Assembly: GCA_963978545.1 (NCBI GenBank) | Contig: OZ021730.1 | Coordinates: 3,450,201 to 3,514,200, forward strand | From: Linyphia triangularis | Taxonomy: Eukaryota; Arthropoda; Arachnida; Araneae; Linyphiidae | Direction of reading: 5' to 3' | DNA: 64,000 bases | In this document: positions 29,635-39,421 of the stretch, in pieces | Position numbering within the stretch: position 1 is the first letter of the stretch | Layout: each line of letters opens with the position of its first letter | Translations under genes and position numbers: made by a program | Notes under the pieces: generated by a model | Databases searched by the model: none | What the model was told of the DNA's origin: nothing | The model's input: the letters and a program-made list of their open reading frames with translations, nothing else

Positions 29635-30131
29635 ATCATCGGACTCCCATCGAAGGTAGAGTACTCCATTCTTCAAGTGCAAAGAGTCCCACATAGCCCA
29701 ATATCTCTTCATTGTTGGGCTATAGCGTGCAATTTCCTGCCAACTGGGTTTGCCGGTAGCTGCTTCCATGAATTCAATTAGAGGTTTCAAATCCTGATCT
29801 TCGACCTGACTTTTCGAACGGCAGACGCGGTTGTCCCAAACTTAGACTCCGCGTTGGAACAAAGTCGACAATTCTCCGGACATGGTCTTCTGGAAAGAGC
29901 ATCTACATTCCCATGGGACGTTCCCTTTCTGTGACGGATATCTATGTCAGATTCCTGTAGGCGCTGGATCCACCTTGCTATTAGTCCCTCTGTATTCTTG
30001 AAATTCAGCAACCAAGTCAGAGACGCATGATCAGTTCTTAAAAGGAATTTTCAACTTTACTAGTAATGATGAAAGTGCTCAATGGCCTTTACTATTGCCA
30101 GTAACTCCGTTCTTGTGACGCAGTAGTTCCG
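29635..30131 (-). pseudogene. Gypsy RNase H C-terminal part
   Basis: Minus-strand fragments read WIQRLQESDIDIRHRKGTSH and GNVDALSRRPCPENC, the standard end of Gypsy RNase H. They continue through SQVEDQDLKPLIEFMEAATG and MWDSLHLKNGVLYLRWESDD towards the integrase. A frameshift separates this part from the RT frame to the right (around 30012-30131). It abuts the Copia-2 TTGCC duplication. Confidence 0.85.
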
Positions 30132-31403
30132 CTAGGATCTTGACAGGCTCTTACTAAAATAAGCGATGATTTTCTTCTGTCCTTCAAATTCCTGGGAAAG
30201 AACAGCACTCACCCCTTGATAACTTGCATCCATATCCAGAATAAAGTCCTTGTTAACATCGGGAAAAGCCAACACAGGTGCGGATGTTAAAGCTGTCTTC
30301 AGTTGATTGAAAGAGTCGTCACAGTCGGCTAACTTCTGTTTGCTCTCTGTCAGTCGATGCAGGGGTCTGGCGATCTTGGAGAAACCCTTCACAAATCTAC
30401 GGTAATACGTGCACAGACCTAGGAAGCTTCGCAATTGATGAACGTCTTGCGGTCGAGACCAAATTTGCACAGCATGGATCTTGGCTGTATCTCTGGCATG
30501 GATCTTGGCATGGATCTCTGTGTTCACTCCATCGGATGAGATGATGTGTCCGAGATAACTGACTTTCCGCCAAAAAAGCTTACATTTTGATGGGCAAAGT
30601 TTCAAGGGGACTTCCCTAAGCTTCAACAACACGTTCTTCACGTTTTGCAAGTGCTGATCAAAACTCCGCCCAGTGATAATGACATCGTCCAAATATACCA
30701 GACAGGTCTCGTAGGAAAGTCCTCTAAGCACAGTCTCCATTAGTCGCTCGAACGTAGCCGGTGCATTACACAAGCCAGACGGCATAACTTGAAACTGCCA
30801 TAATCCTTGTCCGGTAGTGAAAGCAGTCTTCTCCCGATCATCGGGATGTATCTCGTCCAAAGTGTCATCAATTCTTGGCAGAGGGTAGCTGTCCTTTTTC
30901 GTTATTTCGTTCAACTTCCGGTAATCCACACAAAATCTAGTGGAACCATCCTTCTTTCGAACGAGTATTATTGGAGAGGCCCATGGACTTGAGGAGGGTT
31001 TCATAACTCTATTATCTTCCATTTCATGTAACAATTTCCCGACCTCCTCTTGTTTTGCAAATGGAAATCTTCGACGATGTTGTTTAATCGGTAAATGGGT
31101 CCCAGTGTCAATTCGATGTTGTATAAGCTTTGTTCTTCCTACATCTTTCGATGACAGCCAGAAAACGTCCTGAAATTCTTTTATAAGGTTTCCGATAATC
31201 TTCCCTTGACTTCTTTCCAACCGAGCATCCTCGAGAAGCTGGTCCACTAAATCCGCAGAGGGTGCGGTCGAAAACTCTTTCGATTCTTGTTCGATGCTTG
31301 TAACAGGTGTGCAGGTGTCAATTTCTTCTTCTTTCTTGATTACTCTTGTAGTATCACCGATGTTAGCCATTCTCACATGCACCACCTCCTGAGAGAGACC
31401 CAC
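30132..31403 (-). pseudogene. Gypsy reverse transcriptase lacking motif A
   Basis: The 423-codon frame contains the RT N-terminal fingers (HRRRFPFAKQEEVGKLLHEM, STRFCVDYRKLNEITKKDSY) and runs LPRIDDTLDEIHPDDREKTAF. In related Gypsy RTs about 20 residues, including the first catalytic Asp (LDLKSGY-like motif), lie between TLD and IHPDD; here they are deleted in frame. Motif C is present (LVYLDDVII) and the RNase H start follows (ILDMDASYQGVSAVLS). A short direct repeat expands the thumb region (KIHA occurs twice near 30480-30520). The RT cannot be catalytic. Confidence 0.88.
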
Positions 31404-31444
31404 AAGCTCGCTCCTACTAGTACTCCTTTCGGGACGCTATTCGA

Positions 31445-31900
31445 TTATGGGAAGTCTGTTACTCCAAATCGGAAGGTCTTCGGGAGATCTGCGGAACCCT
31501 TTACGACCAAATCTGTCATGGAGGGGATGGTGATGTCTTCAAGAGCTACTATTCGATATGCACACGGCTCTTTCGAGTCCAAACCGAACAATGGAACTTC
31601 TTCCCCTGTTTGAAGCTCGCCTTTCTCGAAATTCAAAGTAATTCCCTTTTCCTTTAAAAAGTCCAGTCCAAGAATGCATGGGTCAATAATTTTAGCGACG
31701 TAAACGGTGTGCGTGTAGGTGTGAAATCCAAAGGAGATGTTGACATTTAATTTCCCATGCACACAAATGTCACCAGTCACAGTCTGTAGTGAAACTGAAG
31801 GCGCCTTGTAAAGAGTTTGGCTGTCCAGGCGCCGGGCTACATCCGTCCGTACGATGGTTACATTTGCCCCTGAGTCAACTATTAGACGACAGGGAGTTCC
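31445..31900 (-). pseudogene. Gypsy aspartic protease region
   Basis: The minus strand encodes CRLIVDSGANVT near 31860-31895 (catalytic DSG), followed in another frame by the protease body DICVHGKLNVNISF and ILGLDFLKEKGITLNF. A frameshift near 31780 breaks the region. The arrangement before the RT is normal for Gypsy. It would cleave the Gag-Pol polyprotein. Confidence 0.85.
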
Positions 31901-32069
31901 ATTGATCTTGCCCTCTACGAATAAATCATGGTTTCCTCCCTGAAGGGATGAGATGTGATAGAGGCTGAGTGGGGCACCACCTGCTCTACACGGCGACCTT
32001 CGCCCTGCGAGATAGCAGCTTCTTAGTTCAACTGCTGAGGCTCGGAGGTGGTACTATCTTCTCTCTTGT

Positions 32070-32346
32070 CCAAATCCGGGCAACTACGTCTAAAATGTCT
32101 TTCACGGTTGCAGTTCCAACAAACAACTCTAGTCTTTCGATTCCTGGTTAAGGGATAACTTCTCATCATTCTCTCGATTTTGCTCTCTAGTTCTCGAAGC
32201 TTATTGGAGACCAGGTCAGAAGAATCCTCGGTCTATGCCCCACGCACATATCGTCTATCTTTTCTTGACGAATTCTGGGCCGCCTCCACTCGCATTGCAT
32301 ATACGAGGGCACTCTTGAGATCTTTACTGTCCGACATTTTAACGGC
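32070..32346 (-). pseudogene. Gypsy Gag C-terminal part with one CCHC zinc knuckle
   Basis: The minus strand reads CWNCNRERHFRRSC near 32080-32125, a CX2CX4HX4C knuckle that binds RNA. The part right of it (to 32346) continues Gag but is separated from the main Gag frame by a stop or frameshift at about 32347. Confidence 0.75.
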
Positions 32347-33420
32347 TTAGAATATACCAACGTCCTTTAGTCCACCCACAAAGTATTGTTTGAATAAATT
32401 ATCCCTGTCATCCACAGGACAATCCGGGAAAGCTAGCAGTGGTAGCCTTTCAATCTCCGAAGCAAACTTCTGGAGTGTTTCCCCGGCCTTCTGCTGCCTT
32501 GTTCTAAGTTGTTGCCTGCTATAATCTTTCAGACGTTGTTCACCGAACCGCAACTCCAGAGCAGATGTTAGGGCAGCTAAATCTTCACTTCTGTCCTTTG
32601 GAAGTATTTGGAGGATGCCAGCATTTTCTTCGCGGAGTGACGCAGCGAGGTGAAATGCTTTTCTTGTGTCGTCCCATCCATTTGCAGATGCAATCATTTC
32701 AAACTGCGTTCGATAAACGCGCCAGGAAGACTTTCCATCAAAAGTAGCCACTTTGATGTTAGAGCGTGGTGCCATAAAGGGGATGGAAGCGTTATCCCAA
32801 TCAGGTGACGCAATGCCCACAGCCTCACGAGTTTCAATTTTTCGCAGCCTTTCTTCCACATCGTCAATGATTTTCTTTTGCTCTCCTTTAATGGTTGAAA
32901 CCTTTTTCCCTAAGTTGTCAGACTTTCCATTCATCTCCTCAAATTTATCGTTTACCTCTTTCCTATTTTCTTTTTGTCCTTCCTCCAGGGTGGAAACCTT
33001 TGAGTCAATCACACTCCTCACAGTCACGATGTCTTCTCGCACACCCGTAATATCATCTTTCATCATTTGAAGGCCATCTTCAGTGCGCTTGATAAATCCA
33101 TCCACAGTCTCAGATGATGTTTTACATTTGTCAGCTAAATTTTTGATGTCCCCAGTAATCTCGTCAGCAGGTTCAGCAGTTGTCGATTCTTGGCGGGCTT
33201 TTATTTCAGCGGCTATAGCTTGTTGACTGGCTTTCTTTTCGGCGGCGGTGGTTTCCTGTTGGGCCTTTACTTCAGCTTTCATTTCAGCGGCTGTGGACTC
33301 TTGGCCGTTTTTTATTGCCTTCATTTCAGCGGCGGTGAATTCTTGGCTGTCTTTTATTCCAGAAATCATTTCCAACAATAGCTTCATTTGGTCTTCCATC
33401 TTTCCTCTAGTAGTCGGCAT
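32347..33420 (-). pseudogene. Gypsy Gag with coiled-coil repeats
   Basis: The likely start is the ATG at 33418-33420 (MPTTRGKMEDQ), close to the primer site; an earlier in-frame ATG lies inside the LTR. The N-terminal half has degenerate repeats of an AAEMKA/QEST unit (about residues 25-90) and a long helical, Lys/Glu-rich stretch typical of coiled coils. The C-terminal half is a capsid-like domain (FDGKSSWRVYRTQFEMIA, RQQLRTRQQKAGETLQKF). It ends at 32347, before the zinc knuckle, so Gag is broken. It would have formed the virus-like particle. Confidence 0.85.
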
Positions 33421-33433
33421 TAAAGATGAATAA

Positions 33434-33452
33434 ACCCCACTTCTGACACCAC
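33434..33452 (-). promoter_or_regulatory. Gypsy primer-binding site
   Basis: Directly inside the LTR the minus strand reads GTGGTGTCAGAAGTGGGG. A TGGTGTCAGAAGTGGG-type site is common to many arthropod Gypsy elements. Confidence 0.8.
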
Positions 33453-33764
33453 TGTTGCGAATTTTCCACAGAGGCAATGATGGCACGGAAAAACCATTAT
33501 TTATTCACTTCAAAAACTCCATTCAATCACTCTCAAGCTTCAACACAAGCTTCAGTAGGAACAACTTCGAATACAGCGATTATACAAGTTCACTTCAGTA
33601 GGTAAATAAAGCGATCAGCTTTCATCGAAATCCAAAGTCCAACTGAAAACTTTCCCGATCTCCGGTCTTATTTATACCAGGTTTGTGAGAACATTCCGAA
33701 ATATCCAGCCAATTCGTCGAAAAAGAAACATCTCGAAATTTCTCGATTGCTTTAGGTGTTGCCA
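33453..33764 (-). repeat. Gypsy 5' LTR
   Basis: On the + strand it runs from TGTTGCGAATTTTCC to about TTTAGGTGTTGCCA, giving TG...CA ends on the element strand. The outer edge is set by that motif only, since no second LTR exists for comparison. It carries a TATA box at 33669-33676 and two GAANNTTC motifs. Confidence 0.7.
33669..33676 (-). promoter_or_regulatory. TATA box in the Gypsy LTR
   Basis: TATAAATA on the minus strand, about 215 bp upstream of the LTR end. GAACATTC (33689-33696) and GAAATTTC (33735-33742), which match the heat-shock element half pair nGAAnnTTCn, lie upstream of it. Confidence 0.55.
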
Positions 33765-34564
33765 CCTTTTTCTAACCTGTATTACCGCTGTTAATAAATA
33801 AAATAAGATAAAATAAATTACAATAGAATTTTAAAATACGTCACTATTTACACTATATACAGACAATTTGTGCATTTTTTTTGTGTTTCGGGTTAACGTG
33901 GTTTGACTGTACTGTAAAAAATGTTAAGTAAAACAGCAATCATAAGTGAGAGCTGCAATTAGGCAAATTATAAATAATTACACCAAGTTAACAGTTTTTC
34001 TTAAATTCAAAACCATTTTTATTGTAAATTTTATGCATATTTCCAAATATATTTTGGGTATATGAAGAACGAATGCCCATTAAATTCTCTAATGATTTTA
34101 TACCTTTGGCATTAAGCTTGTATTTTGACAAGATTCATTACAAGTAAATATGGCTACCCACAAGGCGATCACAATTAAACTTGGTTTCTTCAAGTACAGG
34201 ATGTCCTGACAAATGATTCCTTTATTTTAAAGTTTGTAATATAGAACAATAGAATATAAAAGGTCCGACTATTAATTTCCAGGACTGACGTAACTGTAGG
34301 AGAACGAAAAGCCGGAAGATGGCGATAATGATTGCATATTGAAGAGCGTTTTCTTACGCATGTGCAGTGCAATCGGTGGCATTCTGAAGTAAGTGGTTCT
34401 CGTGGAAAGGCGCATTAAAACGAAGCTCTGAAATTCCTGTTGCCGAAATGAAAATGGAGCGAATTAACAAGTTTAACTAATTAAATTTACGGTTAAAACA
34501 AGTTTACGGCGAAGAAGCATTATCCACGCACAAAAACTTTTTGAATGGTTTAAACAATTACTTG
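33765..34564. other. Unique-looking sequence between Gypsy and the LINE
   Basis: No gene was recognised. Around 34280-34388 the + strand has a GC-richer patch (AAGATGGCGATAATG, then TTACGCATGTGCAGTGC) ending in a good donor (GAA|GTAAGT at 34388/34389). It could be a 5' exon of a host gene, but no partner exon was found. Confidence 0.35.
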
Positions 34565-34767
34565 AATTTAAGTATCTACACTATACTATAATAATGGTTT
34601 TATGGTGGAGCCAGCCCGGAGGCACTGTTCCACCTATCGAAATGGAGCCCGAAGGGCGGTAATTCAGTGGGGTAAATATGAATGGCACATTAAACAATTA
34701 AATAAAAAAGGGGACGGACGGGACAAAAACAAACATACAATACAAAAAAATGCACTTAATAAGAAGC

Positions 34768-34936
34768 GGTTAAATATTTTTTTTTTTTTCTTTTCTTCCG
34801 AAACTGGGGAAAAACTATGTACAGTAAAATGAGTCAAAAGCTATGAAAACAAGCTGTATAAGTAAAAAGGGCAATAAAATACGCAGCGCAGGTTAAATAT
34901 TTTAAACTCCAGGTAACTGGGGAATAACTATGTACA
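34768..34936 (-). repeat. Duplicated module in the LINE 3' UTR
   Basis: On the + strand GGTTAAATATTTT and AACTGGGGAAAAACTATGTACA (34768-34822) recur as GGTTAAATATTTT and AACTGGGGAATAACTATGTACA (34891-34936), offset by about 115-123 bp. Confidence 0.7.
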
Positions 34937-34962
34937 AGAGCAAATTAGAAAAGTCTAACTAA

Positions 34963-37668
34963 TTAATTGAATTTTTTGGCTAGAGTGGCATCTGACAAGC
35001 AGAATGCAGCGTACGGGCGGTACTCTGCATCTTCCTTTACTATCACATAGTCGAAACAGTTGCTAATTACAGGGTCAGCTTTAAGAGCCTTCCTAAAGAA
35101 AGTAATATTTAAACTAGCTAAGTGTTCAGCCACTGTTGGTACTCTTAAATCCCTGTGGATAAGGTCGTTCCTAACAAATCTAGAGGCGTCTACAATACCT
35201 CTTAGAACTTTGTTTTGTATTTTCTGCAGCTTAACTGCATCTCTAGCATTGTGTGTGTTCCATGCAGGTGCAGCGTAAGTGAGAATTGGTCTGATGGTAC
35301 TCAAGTATATACTCCTCTTGTAATTGAGGGAAAGCGAAGAATTTTTTCCTAGAATAGGCCAAAGTCTGTTTAAAACAGCACAAGATTTGTTGTTTACTTT
35401 CTTGACATGGTCAGACCAAGTGAGAGTGTAATTGATAGTGACACCAAGGTATTTAGCACTTTGGGCGATGGGGATAGTTTCTCCGAAAAGGGTGACTGAG
35501 TTATTAAGACCTTTAAGCTTATTTTTAGCCTTAATGCAGAGAATTTGGGATTTGTTAGCATTGATGGAAACTTTCCATCTGGCACACCATTCCTCAATGT
35601 GAACAGTTTTGTTTTGGAGATTATTCAAGGTCTGCTGAGGTCTGATAGAAGTTGTGACAATTGCAGTATCGTCTGCATAAAATGCAGTGAGGCAATGTCT
35701 ATCGTCATGAAAAGTAGGGAAATCTGATGTATAAAGATTGTAGAGTGTTGGGCCCAGGATACTCCCCTGGGGTACACCGGCCCTAATAACTCTGTGATTT
35801 GAAATAGCTTTACCCACCCTGACCCTGAACAGTCTGTTTTCCAGGTAGCTAGAAATAAGGTGAATAATATCATGTGGAAACTTCAAAGTGATAAGTTTAT
35901 AGAGCAGCCCCCAATGATACACTCGATCGAACGCTTTTGCGACGTCGAGCATAAGCATTGCTGAGCTCTCTTTTCTGTGTCTAGCAGATCCAATAAATTC
36001 TAAGATTCTGACAAGCTGGCCAGTAGTCGATCGATTATGCATAAATCCGAATTGTTCATCTGGGATGTGAATTAAGAGGGGAAAAAGTCTGTTGGATATT
36101 AATCTCTCATAGATTTTCCCTAAACAGGGCAGCAGGCTGATGGGTCTGTGACTTGTAGGATCAACTGGATCTTTGCCAGGTTTGTGTATCAGGACAATGA
36201 GAGCCTCTTTCCAAATGGGAGGAAAGTAGCTGAATTTGAGACTAGCATTGTATATGTTTGTCAAAATCTGGACACAGTTGGATGGGATGCCTTTAATCAT
36301 ACGATTGGAAATTTTGTCGATTCCAGGGGACTTCCTAATTTTTAATTTCCCAATAGTATCAGTGACTTCCTGGATATTAGTTTGTTGGATTGAATTGAGG
36401 AAGGGCCATTGCCTCCAAATATTGATTGTGTTAATGACATGACTTTCAAAACCTTGGTCATTGGGGGAGGTGTTGTTCTGGAACTGCTGTTCCAAAGAAT
36501 TAGCGAAGGTTTCAGCTTTGTCTGATTCAGTGAAAACAAGGCCATTGATACTTTGGAGTGGGGTCTGGATTGCTTTTTCCCTTTTGAGGGCTCTAGTCAT
36601 CCTCCAAATGGAGTTGTCTTCAAATTCCAGCGTGGCCAGCTTTTCCTGCCACCTGGACTCCCTATTTGCTTCGGTGTAGACACTGATACATCTTTTGAGG
36701 GCATTTATTTCCCTTTTGAGAACTGGGTCTAAGTTCCTCTGCCATTTCTTACGCAGCCTGTTTCTATGCTTAATGAGATCTCTAATTTCAGTGGGGAGGC
36801 TCATATAATTATTAATGAAAGGCTTTTCTGTAGTTGCATCTTTGTGAGCAGTGTGGAGGTTTTGATTGAGTTCCAAAATAGCAGTGTCTATGTCAGAAGT
36901 GGTATTGAGTTCCGTTTGTGTAAAAGTTTTAGTAGCTAAAGTGTTATAATATAGATTCCAGTCTGTTTTTGAGATTGTACCAGGATCTGGGTTGGAATGT
37001 TTGGCGACTCTAGCAATGACTGGTAAGTGATCTGATGAAAGATCGTTGATAACTTCAGGACTAGAGACCAGATCTGTGTTTGTAACTATGATGTCTAGTA
37101 TATCTGGAAGGTATCCCATAACAGAGTAGTGTGTAGGTCTGTTGGGAGCCAGAACTCTAACATTGTTGACACCTATGATTTTGTTGAGAATTTGCCCATT
37201 CCTATTACTAGCTCTGCAGCCCCAGTTTTTGCTCTTAGCGTTAAAATCGCCACAAGCAATGGTTGGAACATTTTTAGGAATAAGGAAATCGAGCAGCTCC
37301 TTGGAAAGGGTGTTGCGAGGTGGATTATAGATTGCAGAAAAGTGGGTAATTTTCCCTCTAACCTCAAGAATGACATTTGTCTCCTCCATGTTATCTGCAT
37401 TATTCGAGCGAAAGAGAGAGGTGGAAAGAGAGGTTTTAGCAAACACTGCACTACCGCCGCCCCGGTGGTGCAGTCTGTCTGTACGGAAAGTATTATAGTT
37501 TGGAATTTTCAGAGAGTTGCATGGTTTGGCATGCGTCTCTGTAACCAGACAAATATCTATGTTGTGAGAGAATAAGAAATATTTTAGTTCTTCAATCTTG
37601 CCAATAAGATTGTTAGCGTTCCAGACCGCTATGGAAATTGGAGCAAAGCTTTGTGTTCTACTGGACAT
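34963..37668 (-). CDS. LINE ORF2: endonuclease and reverse transcriptase
   Basis: 901 residues, open throughout. The N-terminal apurinic-like endonuclease (about 1-230) shows its usual motifs: ISIAVWNANNL, CLVTETHAKP, ACGDFNAKSKNWGC and LSSDHLPVIA. The reverse transcriptase (about 440-740) has RPISLLPCLGKIYERLI, GFMHNRSTTGQL, MLMLDVAKAFDRVYHWGL, GVPQGSILGPTLYNLY and the catalytic AFYADDTAIVTTS. The C-terminal part carries the WKVSINANKSQ and ILTYAAPAWN motifs. There is no RNase H. It nicks target DNA and primes reverse transcription there. The ATG overlaps ORF1 by 11 bp, so translation by reinitiation is likely. Confidence 0.96.
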   Translation of the reverse strand: MSSRTQSFAPISIAVWNANNLIGKIEELKYFLFSHNIDICLVTETHAKPCNSLKIPNYNTFRTDRLHHRGGGSAVFAKTSLSTSLFRSNNADNMEETNVILEVRGKITHFSAIYNPPRNTLSKELLDFLIPKNVPTIACGDFNAKSKNWGCRASNRNGQILNKIIGVNNVRVLAPNRPTHYSVMGYLPDILDIIVTNTDLVSSPEVINDLSSDHLPVIARVAKHSNPDPGTISKTDWNLYYNTLATKTFTQTELNTTSDIDTAILELNQNLHTAHKDATTEKPFINNYMSLPTEIRDLIKHRNRLRKKWQRNLDPVLKREINALKRCISVYTEANRESRWQEKLATLEFEDNSIWRMTRALKREKAIQTPLQSINGLVFTESDKAETFANSLEQQFQNNTSPNDQGFESHVINTINIWRQWPFLNSIQQTNIQEVTDTIGKLKIRKSPGIDKISNRMIKGIPSNCVQILTNIYNASLKFSYFPPIWKEALIVLIHKPGKDPVDPTSHRPISLLPCLGKIYERLISNRLFPLLIHIPDEQFGFMHNRSTTGQLVRILEFIGSARHRKESSAMLMLDVAKAFDRVYHWGLLYKLITLKFPHDIIHLISSYLENRLFRVRVGKAISNHRVIRAGVPQGSILGPTLYNLYTSDFPTFHDDRHCLTAFYADDTAIVTTSIRPQQTLNNLQNKTVHIEEWCARWKVSINANKSQILCIKAKNKLKGLNNSVTLFGETIPIAQSAKYLGVTINYTLTWSDHVKKVNNKSCAVLNRLWPILGKNSSLSLNYKRSIYLSTIRPILTYAAPAWNTHNARDAVKLQKIQNKVLRGIVDASRFVRNDLIHRDLRVPTVAEHLASLNITFFRKALKADPVISNCFDYVIVKEDAEYRPYAAFCLSDATLAKKFN

Positions 37669-39421
37669 GATTATTGTTAAAGGTAGGCTTATTTGGTTGT
37701 GAGTTTTTGAACTCCCTAAGTAAATCTATTAATCCGGACTCTTTGATCCATTTGACCAGGCCAGATAGTTCCTCATGAAGGATCTTAGCTTCATTTTTTG
37801 TGTTATTTTCCTCCAGTTTGTCAATTTGGGGAATGTGAAGCTCTTGGTTTACAGTTTGAAAAGACGAACTGTCTTGTCTAATTACATTAGTAATGTTTGG
37901 GGGTTTATGCCAAGCATTAGTGATGTCAGTAATAGTGGAATTTGTATACACCCTTCCTTGTGTGTTGTTTACTTGTGGTATCGTCTGAGTGTTGTTGGAG
38001 GGTCTAGGATTGCCTCTATTGGCCGGCTCTGATGGCCTCATGGGACACCCAATCCAGTTTGCAGTGTGTTTATCGCCGCAATTTGCACATTTTGGATCTC
38101 CTACATGTGTGCATTGTTTAGTGTGGTGGTTCCCTGCGCATTTGACGCATCTAGAAGGCTTTCTACAGCCGATCTGACTGTGAAAGTACAGTTGACAATT
38201 GTGACACATGGTCACCCCTCCTCTACCTTTATAAGATTCTACTGTGATTTTGAGATTCATAATACATTTGAGGTTATGAATATCTCTACCCTTGTCTGTT
38301 CGAGAGAGTGCAACAAGGAAGAGAGGCAGCTTAGTTACATTACCATCTCGCCTTCTAGTGAGCTGGCTAACACTTTCTACTGGAAATGAATTTACTAAAA
38401 GTGCGTCTTTCAGATCGTCAATGTCTGTGTCAACAGGGAGTGACCTAATTATAACTTTGACTTTTTTGTCAGATGGCAAAACAAAAGAATAGTAAGCTAT
38501 ATTATTTAGTGTAAGGAGTTTGGTTATATGTCTGTGTTGTTCATCTGAAGTTGCCTTAATTTGGAACTTATTCTTACCCTTGTGAGTAGCAGTAAAACCC
38601 TCGATTTTATTAAGGGCAAGCTGTTGGTTGACATACTTCCAATTTATCTTATCATCGTCTATATAAATAGGAGTTCTACAGGTCGTTTTCCTTGGTTGCT
38701 GGAACGTAGCACCTGTGTTATTGTCAGTGTTTGTGTCTGCAGCAATGTCCTGCGTTGGAGGGAGTGGCTCCGAGGAGCTCATTTCTGATTGGTCGTGTAA
38801 CTCCACCCCCTGAAATTCAGGTTGGGACTGAGTTTGTTTATATTGCTCTGAGACTTGGCACAGTGTGGTTGCCTCAATAGAGCTAATTTCAGTGTCATTT
38901 TTGTTTGCATTTTGAGGTATACATGTGTCCTCAATTAGATCAGTAAGAGCGGAGCTAGAGCTAGGCTCAGAAGGGTCATGAGGGGGGGTGTCAATGTTTT
39001 GTTTATCAATAGGCTCTGTGTTGATTATAACAGTTTTTAGCTTATTTGGTTTGTGTGTTTTACGCTTAGAGGTTTTATTAGAATTACCATCCCTGTTTAT
39101 TTCCTCTTTTCTAAACTGGGTGTTATTCCTCGTGGTAGAGGGTTTGTTAATGCTGGAATCCTCATTTTCACTATCCAATTCAGTTGTGGAATCATTATCC
39201 AAATTTGCCATTTCATTCTGAGTTAGGAAGAGTGTTTTATTTTCAGCAGGGGGGTTATCTTTTAACCTTAAAAAGAATACAATTTGCTTTAATAGGTCAG
39301 TAAGCTTAACTAGAGATGGTTTCTCAATATCTAATGTGCTGATAGTTGCAGCAAAATCAATAAATGCCTGGTCAACAGGTCTTTTAACTCTATCATCAAA
39401 GTAACAATTAAAATTATCCAT
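37658..39421 (-). CDS. LINE ORF1: Gag-like nucleic-acid-binding protein
   Basis: 587 residues. The N-terminal part is acidic and Ser/Thr/Asn-rich with low complexity. In the middle a PRE_C2HC-like domain is visible (VKVIIRSLPVDTDIDDLKDA). It is followed by three zinc knuckles: CHNCQLYFHSQIGC, CVKCAGNHHTKQC and CANCGDKHTANWIGC. This layout is typical of Jockey-clade ORF1 proteins, which bind the element RNA and help target it. The ATG at 39419-39421 follows a 417-bp 5' UTR. The last codons overlap the ORF2 start. Confidence 0.93.
   Translation of the reverse strand: MDNFNCYFDDRVKRPVDQAFIDFAATISTLDIEKPSLVKLTDLLKQIVFFLRLKDNPPAENKTLFLTQNEMANLDNDSTTELDSENEDSSINKPSTTRNNTQFRKEEINRDGNSNKTSKRKTHKPNKLKTVIINTEPIDKQNIDTPPHDPSEPSSSSALTDLIEDTCIPQNANKNDTEISSIEATTLCQVSEQYKQTQSQPEFQGVELHDQSEMSSSEPLPPTQDIAADTNTDNNTGATFQQPRKTTCRTPIYIDDDKINWKYVNQQLALNKIEGFTATHKGKNKFQIKATSDEQHRHITKLLTLNNIAYYSFVLPSDKKVKVIIRSLPVDTDIDDLKDALLVNSFPVESVSQLTRRRDGNVTKLPLFLVALSRTDKGRDIHNLKCIMNLKITVESYKGRGGVTMCHNCQLYFHSQIGCRKPSRCVKCAGNHHTKQCTHVGDPKCANCGDKHTANWIGCPMRPSEPANRGNPRPSNNTQTIPQVNNTQGRVYTNSTITDITNAWHKPPNITNVIRQDSSSFQTVNQELHIPQIDKLEENNTKNEAKILHEELSGLVKWIKESGLIDLLREFKNSQPNKPTFNNNHVQ

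Larger units (their letters stand above)
15040..33764 (-). mobile_element. Minus-strand Gypsy element, 3'-truncated, host of three nested LTR elements
   Basis: Gypsy pieces lie at 15040-15279, 25532-25563 and 29630-33764. Joining the last two after removing the Copia-2 element and one TTGCC copy leaves an uninterrupted reading frame (end of RNase H, then the spacer before the integrase zinc finger). The 5' LTR, primer site, gag, protease, RT and RNase H are on the right. The left piece holds only the start of the integrase zinc finger fused to a C-terminal integrase segment, so most of the integrase core is deleted. No 3' LTR or env was found. The element is dead. Confidence 0.85.

Noticed and set aside
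29635..33452. Gypsy envelope gene
   Set aside because: Nothing beyond gag-pol is present and the 3' end is lost, so no env can be claimed.
35060..38788. Many + strand frames across the LINE
   Set aside because: Opposite-strand shadows of LINE ORF1 and ORF2.
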